DNA of 64,000 nt, from NCBI RefSeq assembly GCF_022201045.2, contig NC_068560.1, positions 9,022,001 through 9,086,000 of the forward strand, given 5' to 3'. A program made the position numbers and the translations under genes. The notes below the pieces were generated by a model. It was given only the letters and a program-made list of their open reading frames with translations. It was not told the origin of the DNA and did not search any database. Each line of letters begins with the position of its first letter. The first letter of the stretch is position 1. Source of the DNA: Citrus sinensis (lineage: Eukaryota; Streptophyta; Magnoliopsida; Sapindales; Rutaceae). Shown piece after piece: positions 22,766-34,851 of the stretch.

Positions 22766-25700
22766 TCTTGTCTCAGTAGTCCATGCATGATTTACTCTTA
22801 GATATTTTCTGCCGGTTTTCCTCATGTATGTGATAAAAATTGTTGTTTTAACATGCTAGATGATAAATACTTTCTGTGGAATCTTACAGAAAAGCTAGAT
22901 GATATTCATTTTTAGGTTTGCGCAAATACAAATGTCATCAAGTCCAAAAATCATGGTGAATTTATGTGAAGTAAGAAGATTTGTTGAGATTTGTGGACTT
23001 AGGTCTTCAGGCTTCTGCTTCTTGAAAGAGTAAATATGCTGCTTCATTTTCAACACAATTATTTCTTTTTGAGTTTGGTTGGTATTCAATTGCCTATGAT
23101 CAGTCTGTATTATGTTCCAGAATTCATTGGATGGCAGTTTTTATCAAATGGGAACAGTTCCATACATAGTCTATAATCCTGTGACTCTGCAGTTCCAAGT
23201 CAACTTGTCTGAAGCTCTGTATTTTTACATACTGGCATAAATATTGTGTTTATCATTGTGAACCCATCCTTAGCCTGACTGCGAAGTTTGTTTCGCTATT
23301 TTCCTATTGTAGGTCAATCTCCCATTTAGATCTCAACTTTATATTTAAACTTGTTCTTAATACCATTTTCCTTTGCTTTTGTGTTATCATCAATCTGTCT
23401 CATACATTTTTACCAATATTTTGGCCGTTATTTATCCTATTAGCCATCTAAATTTTGTAAGATATCCAGATTAACATATATGAGGAAATAAAAAATGATT
23501 GATATTCTTGCATTGGTGGTCTAACAAGGGGACTGTTAGATTGTTAGTCTAACTCTTTCTGCAACCACAGACATTGTAGAAACAGCCCAGTAGCACCTAG
23601 TTTGTTAATGAGCATTTAGGATGAAGTTATTTTTGTTTACTTTATTTTTATCATCGCCAATTCACATCCCAGGTGTATTTCCTTCGCAATTAGAGTTGGT
23701 TTCAAGCATCAACTTGACGCTCTATTTGGCATTGGGAATTGTACTGGTAGGTAAAATGAAGAACTGCTGAGTATTTTCTCTGTGGAAAAGGTGTGCTTTG
23801 CGCTCATCCTTGTTTTAAGTCTTCCCCCTTATAATCGATGTAGTCATGTAGATAAATACATTATATTTTTGCACACTTTTAGATAGTTTTCATGTCATGA
23901 ACTTGTCTGGAAATTTTTTAGTGAAAAAGTAGCTATTTAATTTCTTCTATCATTTTTTGATGAGTATCTTCTCTTTTAACTCTTCACTTTGCTTTCCTTA
24001 TCTCATGGCACTAACAATGACATGTAATCAGAATATACAATATGCTAGTACTCATTTCTTGAAGCAAGGTCTCTCATTTTCTACCGCCATTCTTGTTTTC
24101 CTATTATTTGGAATTGAATTATTCTTATCAATAAGTGCAATAATATTGATAATTTGGTACATTATGGGCAATGCTATAAAAAATTGTTTGATTTTTAGTT
24201 CATGCTGTGAAATGAAAGCTTCTAATTACTTGACCAATAGATCTATTTGTTCCGTTTTTGGTTTAAATAATGCAATTTAACTTCTATTTTTAAGCAATTT
24301 GAAAGTTATAACTATTTTATATTTGCTCTTGCAGCCGCAAATGAAATTCCTGCAAGCCCAACCCTTAAAGTTTAAGAGCAATTAGCAAATTTCTGCGTTA
24401 ACATTTCACATGCATATCGTCAATGTTGTGTAAGGGTGCCATCATATGAATATAAACCCTTTCCTGAGAATCTGAAGCTACTGCCATTATATATTCTAGG
24501 TATTACCTCTTGTTTATGGTTTGACAAATATTAGTTGTCATTCTAGTAAAAGACATTTATTGTTTTTCTCTGATTATCCTGTGTTTTCTTTTGCATTATT
24601 TCTGCCCTGTGTTTTCTTTTGCATTATTTCTGCCGAGCACTTGGCTTGTTTTCTAATATGATATGCTTCTTAGTTCAGCTGCTGACTTTTATATCTTGAA
24701 CAAGGACTATAGAGCTAGTTTAATTTGCTGCAATATCAGCTAAAATGTTCTGCCACTCTCTTAACCTCTTATGCCAAAATTGAGCAAAATGAAACTATGG
24801 TTCGACTGTTGGTGACTAGTACATCAAAAGAATTGCCGAAGAAATATGTTTCAAAGTTGATTGTGCTGTTCTATCAGTACTTTAAGAGTGCTTTAATTTC
24901 AGAATTTCTTTCGTTTTTGCTAGACAAGGTACTTCATCAACTTAGGAGCCCATATCTTGTTTTGAGTGTCTTAGTGTTATTTGGGGGGCATGAAAAAGGA
25001 TCATTTACCTTCCCATGTTTGTTTTAAAATTGTTAATGTTGAAGTATATAAAAACTGTATAAATTGTCTGTTTTGCCTCTCATAGTTCAATAAGGTAAGA
25101 ATTTTCCAGGAAAACAGATATTGTAGGAGTGTTTTTGAAAATTTTGAATATTCTTAGACTTAACAAAACCTTTGGTCTTTGTGGGGGCAAGTGAACAAAT
25201 TCACACCTTGTAAGTATTTGGTCTTCCTAGCTGTTAATAATTTTTCTCACAGCTAATTACTTTATAAGTCTTTTTGTGGACGGATTTCAGCATTAATAAA
25301 AAATATGGGATTGCAAACTGCTGGAAGGATTGATGATTGCTCCTATTGGATTACTCGTGTGTCCTTCATTTCTGTTTCATTGGCAGTAATGCTGATTTAT
25401 CCTAGAATGATGGCAGTCCACACCCTGTTTTCAGAGGTATCAGACTTTCTGGACTCTTTGATCATCCTGTTTTTTTCAAGCCCTAACCGTATTTACAACT
25501 TTCATGCTGATATGGCAGGAAGCAGATGGATCTCTTACAACCCCTATAATTCCACTTACTAGTGAACATATCACGGAGGATGGAATCTTTCTCCTGGAGA
25601 ACGGCGAGGATGCTCTGATATATATTGGGGATAGAGTGAATTCTTATATACTAGATCAGCTTTTTGGTATTGCCTTAACTCGTTTTTCCCCTTAGGTATT

Positions 25701-27748
25701 TTCAACATCAAGGTTTGGAAGTTTCTATTATTTAATGTGGTTTATACATTATTCTCCATTATTTTATCTAAATTTCATTGCTAGAATTGGTGCCTATTAG
25801 TTTTTCTGTTTTATTAACCTGGAACTCAGTTGAACCCAAATATTTATAGGTTGTGTTCGTCCATGGATCTGGGCCAATTACACCAATGTCAGTTTCTTAT
25901 TCATCATTTGATCTCGATGGGAGTTGTCTCGTCCTGACGGAATCTCTGCATTTTACTGATTATGAGAGTGAATATAGCTATAGAATATAATAGGGTTCAT
26001 GCATTCGGCCTTAGAATGTCTTGGCTCTTGCATACTGCATGAGTGCATGTTATATATTTTGGATGTTTTCTCGACCTTTGTTAGTACAGCGCCAACATTT
26101 CCATGGGAAAATTGCACATAGATTAGGCTAGAATTTAGCTCGAAAAACTATTTTCCCAAATATTTCAGTTGACTATTGATAGACTTCAAAGAATTATTTT
26201 GTTAGGTTGCTTCATCACAAATATGGTAGAGATTCAAAAAGTAAAAAATGGAGGCTGCATATCTTATCATATAGTTGCTGAGTTGTCTTCCATTACGCCT
26301 CAAAGCAACCCAATTGCAGTTCTTCAGTTGAGTTGTTTTTTGGCTGGTGTTCTCAGCTCGTATTGCAACAATATGACAATCCGTTATCAAGGAAGTTTGA
26401 ATGATTTGATCAATGGGATAAGGCATTTGAGATCATCCTATCTGTGGTATTATAACTTTTTTTTTCTGGATTAGGGTCTACAGGTACAAATTATTAATTT
26501 ATTCGTCTGTGAGCTGAAATTTGTTCTTTTGGCAGTCTACGAGTGTGCAGTAAAGGAGCTCCACTGGGTTAATTTTGTGCTTGAGGTTCCCTTATATGAT
26601 GAATTTTACCTTTCCACTGTTGACAAGAAGTAGCTTTGCATCTAGATTATGACTCTATCTGCTTATCCATTTTTTATAACTTTTTTTCCCTTTAATTTCC
26701 ATGGTAGTAACATTAAATTAACGTGATTGCTATACTCTTCTATTAGAAAATAAGAGGGTTATTATGCCCTAAATTTACATGCTACTTTGAAGATAATTGT
26801 TAGGAAGTGAGAGGAAAATGGTATCCGCGGGTAGTTGACTAAACTGTGTATTCTTCTTGATGACTAAAATCTTTACTGCTGAATGATCTTTGTAGCCACT
26901 GTAATTTTGTTAACTAATCTTTATTGAGTAGCCAATATTATAGTAAACCAAGTCATCATATTTACGAGAAATGTTAGATATAAAATAGGCGAGCATGACT
27001 CAAAGACAAGAAATTTTGCTTTTCCTCGGCGTGGTTGGGCTAAACATCTTAGAGATCTGTTCATAGCTTTCAGTCTTGTTTGTAATTTAATGAATGGATT
27101 CTATATATTCCAATGACACGGGAAAGCTATTCAACTTGAATATGATTGAAGATGACACCCCGGACACTCTCTCCTATCAAGAGTTTCTTCGTCAAATCAA
27201 CAAGCAAGTTCAAGCTAAACTTTGACGAGGCATAGCTATACTAATCATACGTGCAGTTTATTAATCACACACACATAGGAAGAATGAACAACATTTTCTC
27301 TGCTATATACTCTGTTTTGATTGAATGTTGTTTCTCTGGGCATGGCTTCGTGTTTCAAGTAGACAGGCGGACGCTTTTTCATATACAGAGAGAACACTCA
27401 CATGCAAAATGAAATGCAGGTTTCGTTACGTGGCTTCTGTAAAGTGTAAAGCAGACTCCTGCGGTCATGTATAAATCTGTTGACGGAGTGTGTATGTCTT
27501 TTCAGTGAAACTTTAGGGGTAAATATGTCTTTTCACTAAAATAAAAACTATTTTAATCTAGTCGTACGCGGGTTAAACTTATGACGAAAACCGGAAATGA
27601 TTTCTATTCCCGGTAATTTTTTTATTTTTTTTGGCACAACCTATGTGTGAAAGTCTACTGCTAAATTGACAAAGCTAAGCAAAATCCATCAAAGAGAATC
27701 AGTCGTCTCTCTCTCGCACGCTCTTGAGAAACTGAAAAAGGAAAAAAA

Positions 27749-30480
27749 ATGAGGAAACGCACCGTTTACGCATGGGGCGTAGCCCTTATATGCTTCATAG
27801 TATTAATGATCGTCACTCCCGCCATCCCTCAGTCTGAAGAATATCACGATTTCGCTGACCAACGCAAATTCTTCGGTAACTTTTTTTTTCATTTTTTATT
27901 TTGTATTTGGTTCTAGGGCTTTAAAATAAGTTTTCGATTGTTCTCTTAAATTGACTGAATGTCGTTTTATTTGTTAATTTTTCAGGCATACCCAATACTC
28001 TGAATGTCGTTTCGAATTTCCCCTTTCTTGTTATTGGCATCGTAGGCCTTGTTCTTTGCTTTCACGGCAACTACTTCAACCTACGGTAATTTGGGTTTTT
28101 TTAATTTTTTTTTTTGTTTTTTCAATTTACTTACTGATTGTGGATTGTATGATTTTGGATTTTACAAGTTTGCAGGGCGAGCTTTGGGGGTGGGCATGTT
28201 TCTTCATTGGTGTGGCAGCGGTTGGCGTTGGATCTTCTTACTATCATCTTGAGCCCAATGATGCTCGTCTTGTGTGGGACCGCTTGCCTGTGAGTTTTAC
28301 TGAATGATGTTGATTTATGAGGAATATATATGGTTTTGTTGTAAATATTTGTCCTTTGGAATTGTGTAGATGACTATCGCTTTCACGTCGATAATTGCAA
28401 TATTTATCATCGAAAGGATTGATGAGCATAAGGGAACTGTATCACTTATTCCTCTACTTTTAGCGGGTGTGGTTAGCATTTTGTATTGGAGGTGAGTATA
28501 CTGTATACCAACTTCATTTAGGTTCTAAAGTTTCATCGTACTTTGTAATATGCGAGTATTGAACTGGATTTTTGTTATGTAATCTTAGCAATGACTTGGT
28601 GCAATGACTAATTCTTACACTAAAATGAGTTCAGTTTTGGTAGCTTTGTCAAGGTACAGTTCTCTGCTATGGTATCACAATGGTTAAAAAGTGGAACGCT
28701 ATGTTGGTTGCATATTGATTAGCATCAAAAGGAGGACCTTTTGATTCTATGCTTTTATATATATTTGAATGGGAATGACATTTTAAATCAAATATTTACG
28801 AGAGGTTTATTAGGCAGATTATTTTTTCTTAATGGTGCTTTTTTCTTTTGTAGTTTTTTTGATGACCTGCGGCCGTATGCCTTAGTCCAGTTTGTTCCTT
28901 GCATTGCCATCCCACTGATGGCTATCCTGCTTCCTCCAATGTACACACATTCCACATATTGGCTTTGGGCAGCAGGTTTGCTTTTCATCATATGGTTCCT
29001 CCGTCACATTTTTAGAAGTATCCGATTCGTGCTTTTGCATTTCTGAGTACTAATCATATCTCATAATTGCAGGATTTTATCTTTTGGCAAAGGTGGAAGA
29101 AGCAATGGATAAACCAATCTATAGATGGACTCATCATATTGTTAGTGGCCACACTCTTAAGCATTTGTGTGCTGCAATGGTTCCTGTCTTCCTGACACTT
29201 ATGCTTGCTAAGAGGACTATTGAAACAGAAAGGTATAGTTTTGTTTCTTGACCTTGATGAAATTTTCTTACAGTTTAATTGTTTAGATGTTTGCATATAT
29301 ACAAGATTTTGAGTCCCCTTTCATATACAATTATGACCCTTTGTCAAGGTGGATACTTAAGTAATTGGAGAGATATTTTCTCTTTAGCAAAGTTTTTTTA
29401 CGAATCCTTCAATTGCAGTGAGTGATAGATTTATTTCATAAATTCATGGGAAGTCCCCTGTAACTTTTACCTGTAGCTCTGCCTCTCGTAACTTCTCTGG
29501 CAAATGTCTTTCTTTTCTGACTTCTACTGTCTCATAGATTATTCAGTGCATAATGCTTATTATTAAGAACATAACGCATACCCGTTTCTTCTATTCCTTA
29601 GGTCACAATTGGATAAGGAAATTTTTACTGACTTTGTATTTAAAGGTCAACGACAGAAATCTAAGGAATTAACATTTCTTCATTTTAAACTTTTATTTGA
29701 ATGGTATAAAGTAGTTTGGACTTAGATCTCAGTATTTTGTACTGCTATCTAGTTGTGAAGTTAGATGCGACAGTGTTGCGCTTGTCGTGGCAGTGGCACC
29801 TAGTGTAGTAATTGTGATTGTGTTGGTGATGGTATTTTTTAGTGATATCGGTCGAAAACTTATGCTATTTGTTGGGTTAGTGCAGACTGGGATTGTATTG
29901 GTTGGTATAAGTAATAGTTATGGTAGTGACAACATAAATGGAGGTGGTACTGCATGCTGGTGGTGCCAGCATCAGTGTTGTGCGATGACAATGGTGACTA
30001 CTTATTTTGCCTTGTTATTGGCTGGGTGTCGGTGATGGAGAGGGACTTGTACTGATGTGTTGCTTACCCACTTTAACAAACATAGCATAGGGATTTTGAG
30101 AGAAGGTCAAGAGGAAAATTAACTCCTAGATGGGATTCTAACATGGGACTTGGTTTCTCTAATCCCTTCCCTTCAAATGTCTCCACATTTCTTCAAAACC
30201 TATTCTCTTGATAACGTAAATGTATGTACCTAACTTTTTCTCAGTCAGTGTGAAGCAGCTTTACGGGTCATATATTTGCTGTTGTATTGTGATTTTCAAT
30301 ATGCACCATGTAATCGTATCATTCTCTTTCTCATGCATTTGTTGTTGGCTCGTTCAATGCAGGGTAAGTCTCCTCAAGACATGGAGGATACGGTGGACAA
30401 GGCGTAAAGAAAATGACTCCAAGGTGGTTGAGAGTTATGAGTGTACTTATACAAGTGTTCCAGTTGCAGAATCATCATAA
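27749..30480 (+). CDS. Alkaline ceramidase-family protein (ACER/aPHC type)
   Basis: Seven exons: 27749-27875, 27986-28085, 28169-28289, 28370-28491, 28854-28975, 29073-29232 and 30363-30480. All have GT-AG junctions and join in frame to 870 nt, 289 aa. The protein is a polytopic membrane protein with hydrophobic spans near residues 8-27, 53-70, 80-98, 117-131, 142-157, 165-184, 191-205 and 222-243. Alkaline ceramidases of this family cleave ceramide or phytoceramide to a sphingoid base and fatty acid in ER/Golgi membranes. The metal-site pattern is intact and spaced as in human ACER3: Ser98 and His102 (SSYYH), Asp113 (WDRLP), His224 and His228 (HTLKH). The exon 4/5 junction codes Ser where relatives often have Arg. 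No stop or shift is seen, and I expect a working gene. Substrate preference is inferred from the family only. Confidence 0.93.
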
Positions 30481-30878
30481 TTGTAGGATACTCACAAGCC
30501 TTTTAGCTGACACAAAATTTTACACATGTAGATAAATGTGAAGCAGAACACACTAACTTGGTTCCTGGACATTTGTTGTAACGCATATACAAGATTAGAT
30601 TTTGCAATCCTTTAGTTCATACACACTATTTTCGATCTCTATTTCAAGTAAGAAATAAAAAATAAAATAAAATAAATTGTCTTTATTTCTTCTCTATGTT
30701 ATAACAAATTAACTGTGGGGTCAATTTGTACAATGACAAATTGCAGAAATTGTTTTGGTTGTGTATTAATTTTGTATGTAGGATGCATATATAGAGAAGT
30801 GAACTAGCGCATGATATTGCTCACCTTACAATGAGAAATATTTCACACAAGGTTGCGCTATTACTTAATAATTTTTAA

Positions 30879-31080
30879 GAGTGATGATACAGGTATAAAT
30901 TTTTGTACAAATTTATCTTGTATAAATTGATATGGCATTAATTTATTGGTTGAATGAAAATACTAAATAATAAAAATAAATCATATAGGACAAGAGATAT
31001 TTAATTTAATTAATTTTATCATACTATATTAATTTGTATAAAATAAATTTATATAATAATTTGTGGCCATATCATTACTC
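30879..31080. mobile_element. Mutator-like MITE with 9-bp TSD (202 bp)
   Basis: The ends are inverted (GAGTGATGATAC against GAGTAATGATATGGCC). A perfect 9-bp direct repeat, AATTTTTAA, lies at 30870-30878 and 31081-31089. Nine-base duplications point to Mutator-type transposition, although the AT-rich target makes a chance match easier. There is no coding content. Confidence 0.78.
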
Positions 31081-31426
31081 AATTTTTAAACCCATATTCA
31101 AGAATTAATTGCGTGCAGTAGTGCCGTGGCCGGCGTCTTGCGTTAATTTTTAGATAAGAGGGTTCGCGTTCTTTTGTGTGTTCGTGGACCAATAAATATT
31201 TTTTATGTTCATTGGAAGTGACTTTTCCGGATTGATTCCAATTTCGACAGATCGAGGCAGGTCCGGATAAGCATTGTACGTCTTGGTTTCAAAATTCGGC
31301 ATGTATTATTAGTCAATTTGTTCTATTTCAATAGTCAATACGATGCAATGGATTATCGAATGGATAAAGTCTTGCTCCTACTGATTAGTTTTTAATAATC
31401 TCCAGTGCGATTCAAGAACACCGAGT

Positions 31427-31511
31427 GGGGTGGTGGCGCAGTTGGCTAGCGCGTAGGTCTCATAGCTTCTGAGTGATCCTGAGGTCGAGAGTTCGAGCCT
31501 CTCTCACCCCA
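31427..31511 (+). tRNA. tRNA-Met(CAT), elongator, with 11-nt intron
   Basis: The acceptor arm GGGGTGG pairs with TCACCCC, with A as discriminator at 31511. The D-arm is GCGC-AGTTGGCTA-GCGC, the anticodon CAT is at 31461-31463, and the T-arm GAGAGTTCGAGCCTCTC is canonical. An intron at 31465-31475 lies one base after the anticodon, the standard place and a known feature of plant elongator tRNA-Met. The mature length is 74 nt. Box A and box B are intact, and T-runs follow within 25 nt for pol III termination. Confidence 0.97.
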
Positions 31512-31694
31512 CAAACCCTTTAATTTTTCAATTTTTAAACTTCTTTATCATATTGTGATCATTTTTATGATATGCTAATTAACAAAAATCATAAAACCAT
31601 ACTGGTAATTTAAAAACTTAAAACAGTTTGTTTGTATGATTGTAAGAATATAAAATGCAATTCTACTTTTGATAATTGTAATATAATTATAAAA

Positions 31695-33077
31695 AGAAAA
31701 ATAGTTTGTGAATCTTTTTGTGTCTCTATGTTGGGCTATTTGGCTAGGGGTGGGCAAAAAAACCGTAGTGTTAAAAAAATCAAACCGAACCGACGGTTTT
31801 TTCTAATTCGGTTCGGTTTTTATTTTTTAAAAAAACCGAATATACCGTTTGTAAAAAAAACCGAAATGTCGGTTCGGTATTCGGTTCATTTAGCTGAACC
31901 GAAAAACCGAATTATTTTTTGATTTTATTCAAATCAAACATGTGTTAATAATTTTATTCAAATCAGACATGATTTTATTCAAATCAAACATGTGTTATTT
32001 CTCTTTATAATATTATGATTATGTTTATATAGATGGAGTATTGGAGTTTGGTTATGTATTTTGAAATTTTAATATTTCATATTTTGGGAGTATCTTATTA
32101 ATAGTTAGTAAGATATTAGTGATAAAATGTGTTTTGAATACTTTGTATTTATTGTTAATATTTGTAATAAAATTAGGATAAATTAATTGTTGAAAAAAAT
32201 TATTACATTCATGAGGCCCAATGGGCTAAAAAATTAAAAATTAAAAATAGGCCCAATAGGCCCAGAACCAAAAAAACCGAACCGAACCGAACCGATCCGA
32301 AAAGAACTGTTTGAGTTCGGTTCTTATTCGGTTCTTTTTATAAAATAACCGATTTAAATCGGTTCTACTTAATTTCAAACCGAACCGAACCGAACCGTGC
32401 TCACCCCTATATTTGGCACTCAAGAAATCTCTTCTTATTTGAAAAAAGAAAGGAGGATCCTAGAATTCCAGTGGCCAAAGCTGAAGCAACAGTCGAAGTC
32501 TACAGAAAAATCAAAGTTCCCTAGATGCAGACTAATGGTAGACAAAAGTCCAACAATGAACAAATATGGAAACCCCCTCCTGAAGGGCATTTTAAGGTTA
32601 ATACGGATGCTGCAATCTATGTGGAAGAGCAGAAGGTGGGGCTTGGGATCATAATTAGAGACTCAAATGGAGACTTTGTTGCAGCTGCTATGAAAACGTC
32701 CAAATTCATTGATAACATAGCATATGCAGAAGCTCAAGCAATATATTTGGGAATGAAAGTAGCAAAAGCAGCAGCAAGCGAAGCATTGATAATCGAGAGT
32801 TATTGTTCAGAGGTGGTTAATTAAATTTTGGGAAAGACCACAAGCAACTTAGAACTCTTATGGATTATCTCAGAAATTCAAAACCAAATGCAGAGAGTTA
32901 AAGATATTACGGTGTAGTTCATTCTACGGACATGTAATGGAGTAGCGCATGACTTGGCCAAAATGGCTTTAAAAGTTAATGAATATGTCCAATGGGTGGG
33001 CACATGTCCGCCTCAATTATTGTACCTTTTCTCTTAATTAATGAAAGTATGCTTTCTTTTCAAAAAAAAAAAAAAAA
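31695..33077 (+). mobile_element. 5'-truncated L1-like LINE, 3' end, split by hAT
   Basis: After removing the hAT at 31745-32409 and one 8-bp repeat, the frame reads through the junction as LCWAIWHSRNLFLFEKRK. It then leads into a plant RNase H-like domain at 32525-32824 (FKVNTDAAI, GLGIIIRDSNGDFVAA). A TAG before 32525 and a stop at 32822-32824 interrupt it, and relic codons continue (NGVAHDLAKMAL) to a poly-A run at 33061-33076. The arrangement is the 3' end of a plant LINE ORF2 with its RNase H domain. The 5' limit near 31695 is only where the similarity fades. Confidence 0.78.
31745..32409. mobile_element. Non-autonomous hAT element 2 (665 bp)
   Basis: The ends are TAGGGGTGGGCAAAAAAACC and ...GCTCACCCCTA. 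A perfect 8-bp duplication, TATTTGGC, is at 31737-31744 and 32410-32417. Subterminal CCGAACCGAA / TTCGGTTCGG words are dense on both sides. The AT-rich interior has a three-copy repeat (ATTTTATTCAAATCA) at 31921-31995. No transposase. It is inserted in a LINE reading frame. Confidence 0.93.
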
Positions 33078-33136
33078 TTCAATGTCCGTGCAATACTAAT
33101 AATCAATCATTTTTCAAAAGAGCACATATGCTAGTC

Positions 33137-33684
33137 TCGGTGGCAATTTGAGTTAAAATTCGTTTATTCGATTTGATTCAAAGCGAATTAAATAAGTTTA
33201 GGTTTGAAAAAATTGATTTGTTTAATAAATGGGTTATAAACTAATCGAATACAATCAATTCGTTTATTATTCATTTACTTAAATTACTTATTTATTCTTA
33301 AATATTTATGAAAAAATTTAAAATTTGAAAGTTAATCTAGTAATTATAATAAGATAATATATAAATGAGATGAAAAATTTTATGGTTTAGATTATTTATT
33401 TAATTTTTGTAAACAAATTCATATTTTATTTGATTTGTTAAAGATTCGTTTATTATTAAGATAAACGAATAATAAATGAATTTGAATTCGATTCGATTCG
33501 TTTATTAATTCCATTAAACGAATCGAACCGAATATTTTTTTAATAAACGAATCGAATTCGAATCCGAATCCGAATTCGAATCCTAAGATTTCAATTCGTT
33601 TAATAAATGAATCGAATCTGAATCCATAGAATATTGATCCAATTCATTTAGGATTCGATTTGATTATTCGTTTTGCCACCCCTA
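33137..33684. mobile_element. hAT-like element with CGAATC subterminal repeats
   Basis: One side starts ...CGGTGGCAATTTGAG and the other ends GTTTTGCCACCCCTA, forming inverted ends. Long stretches of CGAATCGAATTCGAA-type words lie inside, mostly at 33440-33670. No 8-bp duplication can be recognised, so the 5' limit is approximate. Confidence 0.6.
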
Positions 33685-33730
33685 GACTCCCTTATGTGGA
33701 TCATTATTTCATCTCCATTTAATTCTGATG

Positions 33731-34193
33731 TAGGCTTAGCAAAAAATTTGGGTCGACCTTCCATATCAAAGCTTGAGTAAGGACTTAAGAAAACCTGTTC
33801 AAACAAAGTCTGGCCTTCTATTTTTTAAGAAATATAAATATATAAATTAAAATCTATAAGAATAACAGAAAAAGTAATTAATGATGATTCAAAAAAATTA
33901 AAATTATAACATTAAATCTATAAGTTTTTATTTTGCTTCATTTTTTAAAATAATTATTTTTTAATTCATTATTAATTATAAAAAAAACTTTTTTTAATTA
34001 TTAACTCATCATAGATTTACAATAATTTCAAAATAATTAAAAAAGTATGTGGAAGCCTAGGTTGGGCCTCAGCCTGGCTCCAGCTCGAATGGGTCTGGCT
34101 CAAGCTCAGGCCCAAACCCCTATATTTTCCCTAACATGCGCTTGGGTTTGGACTTGGAAAAGCTGGGCTTGGACCATCAATTTGCTATCCCAA
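33731..34193. mobile_element. Non-autonomous hAT element 3 (463 bp)
   Basis: The ends are TAGGCTTAGCAAAAAATT and AATTTGCTATCCCAA. The 8-bp duplication TTCT(G/C)ATG, with one mismatch, is at 33723-33730 and 34194-34201. Subterminal words are GGGCCTCAGCCTGG and GGCTCAAGCTCAGGCCC. The AT-rich centre resembles that of the element at 50488-51050. Confidence 0.75.
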
Positions 34194-34292
34194 TTCTCAT
34201 GGTCATTAGGTTGAAATGTAGCTCTTTGTTAAGCTGGACTAGTGAGATTCCTTCTCTTTCTTTACTAAAAGGATTTATTAAGCACTCTTAGT

Positions 34293-34851
34293 TAAGGATG
34301 GTAATGGGGTCGGGCTCAGGCCTCAACCCTTATTGGGTCAGGATCAAGCTTGAGCTTCATCCGAGGCTGATCATTTTTTTCAAAGATTTTAAAAAATTAT
34401 TATTTATTGATTTTTTTTTCAATTACCCTATGGGACCACCTACACTACAAAAAGCAAAACAAAAGGCACTAGTCATTGCATTGCACTGCACTCACAATGG
34501 GCAAGGGCAACGGTTCCTTTTTTTTTTTGTTTTTGTTTACATATAAAATATTTTAATAGTTTAAATATTTTAAAAAACTAAATTGTAATGCGTATGTGCT
34601 GTGTCCCACATGAGTAATGTGTATGCGTAATACTGTAATGCATGTGTGTTGCGAATTTGTTTGTTTTTCAAACATAATAATTAATTATTGGGCTAAGAGT
34701 CAAGTCAAGACTTTTTGACAATGCCTTAACTTGGCCCTAATAGGGTTGAGCCTCGATACTTTGACCCTTAGCCCGACTTTTTAGCCTAAAACTTGGGTTA
34801 TGGCCCAAAATTTTCAGGCCAAGTGTCCTATTGGACCTTTACGATCTTCCT
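34293..34851. mobile_element. Degraded hAT-like element
   Basis: It starts TAAGGATGGTAATGGGG and ends CCTTTACGATCTTCCT, an imperfect inverted pair. Subterminal GGGCTCAGGCCTCAA and TTGGCCCTAATAGGG words resemble the element at 33731. Flanking bases share only TAGT, so no target duplication is proven. Confidence 0.45.

Larger units (their letters stand above)
11856..27225 (+). pseudogene. Sec24 (CEF/SEC24C-type) COPII coat pseudogene
   Basis: Sec24 selects cargo in the COPII coat at ER exit sites. Recognisable exons are 11856-12038, 12129-12212, 12326-12424, 13495-13606 (zinc finger with both Cys pairs, ending VCNFC), 14041-14168 (LDADERPELCRGTVEF), 15545-15664 (PPVYFFLIDVS, trunk domain start), 17073-17153, 17635-17712, 17825-17903, 18327-18381 (MKSTGGKLLVFQS), a fragment ending 24068 (FLKQ), 24335-24499, 25291-25436, 25519-25666 (gelsolin region, LLENGEDALIYIG), about 26357-26441 and about 27105-27225 (ends NKQVQAKL). 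Lesions: N-terminal exons absent; the acceptor before 14041 is GG instead of AG; most of the region between LLVFQS and FLKQ is missing and a Copia element sits there; an in-frame TAA in 24335-24499 (after PTLKV); an extra T shifts the frame after YDNPLSRK near 26400. Exon phases otherwise still fit, so this is a recent decay of an intron-containing gene, not a processed copy. Confidence 0.85.

Noticed and set aside
24725..25027. 100-aa ORF within the Sec24 relic
   Set aside because: It falls between two exons whose phases join directly (24499 to 25291), so it is intron sequence.
29787..30035. 82-aa ORF
   Set aside because: Lies in intron 6 of the ceramidase gene; low complexity, no homology seen.
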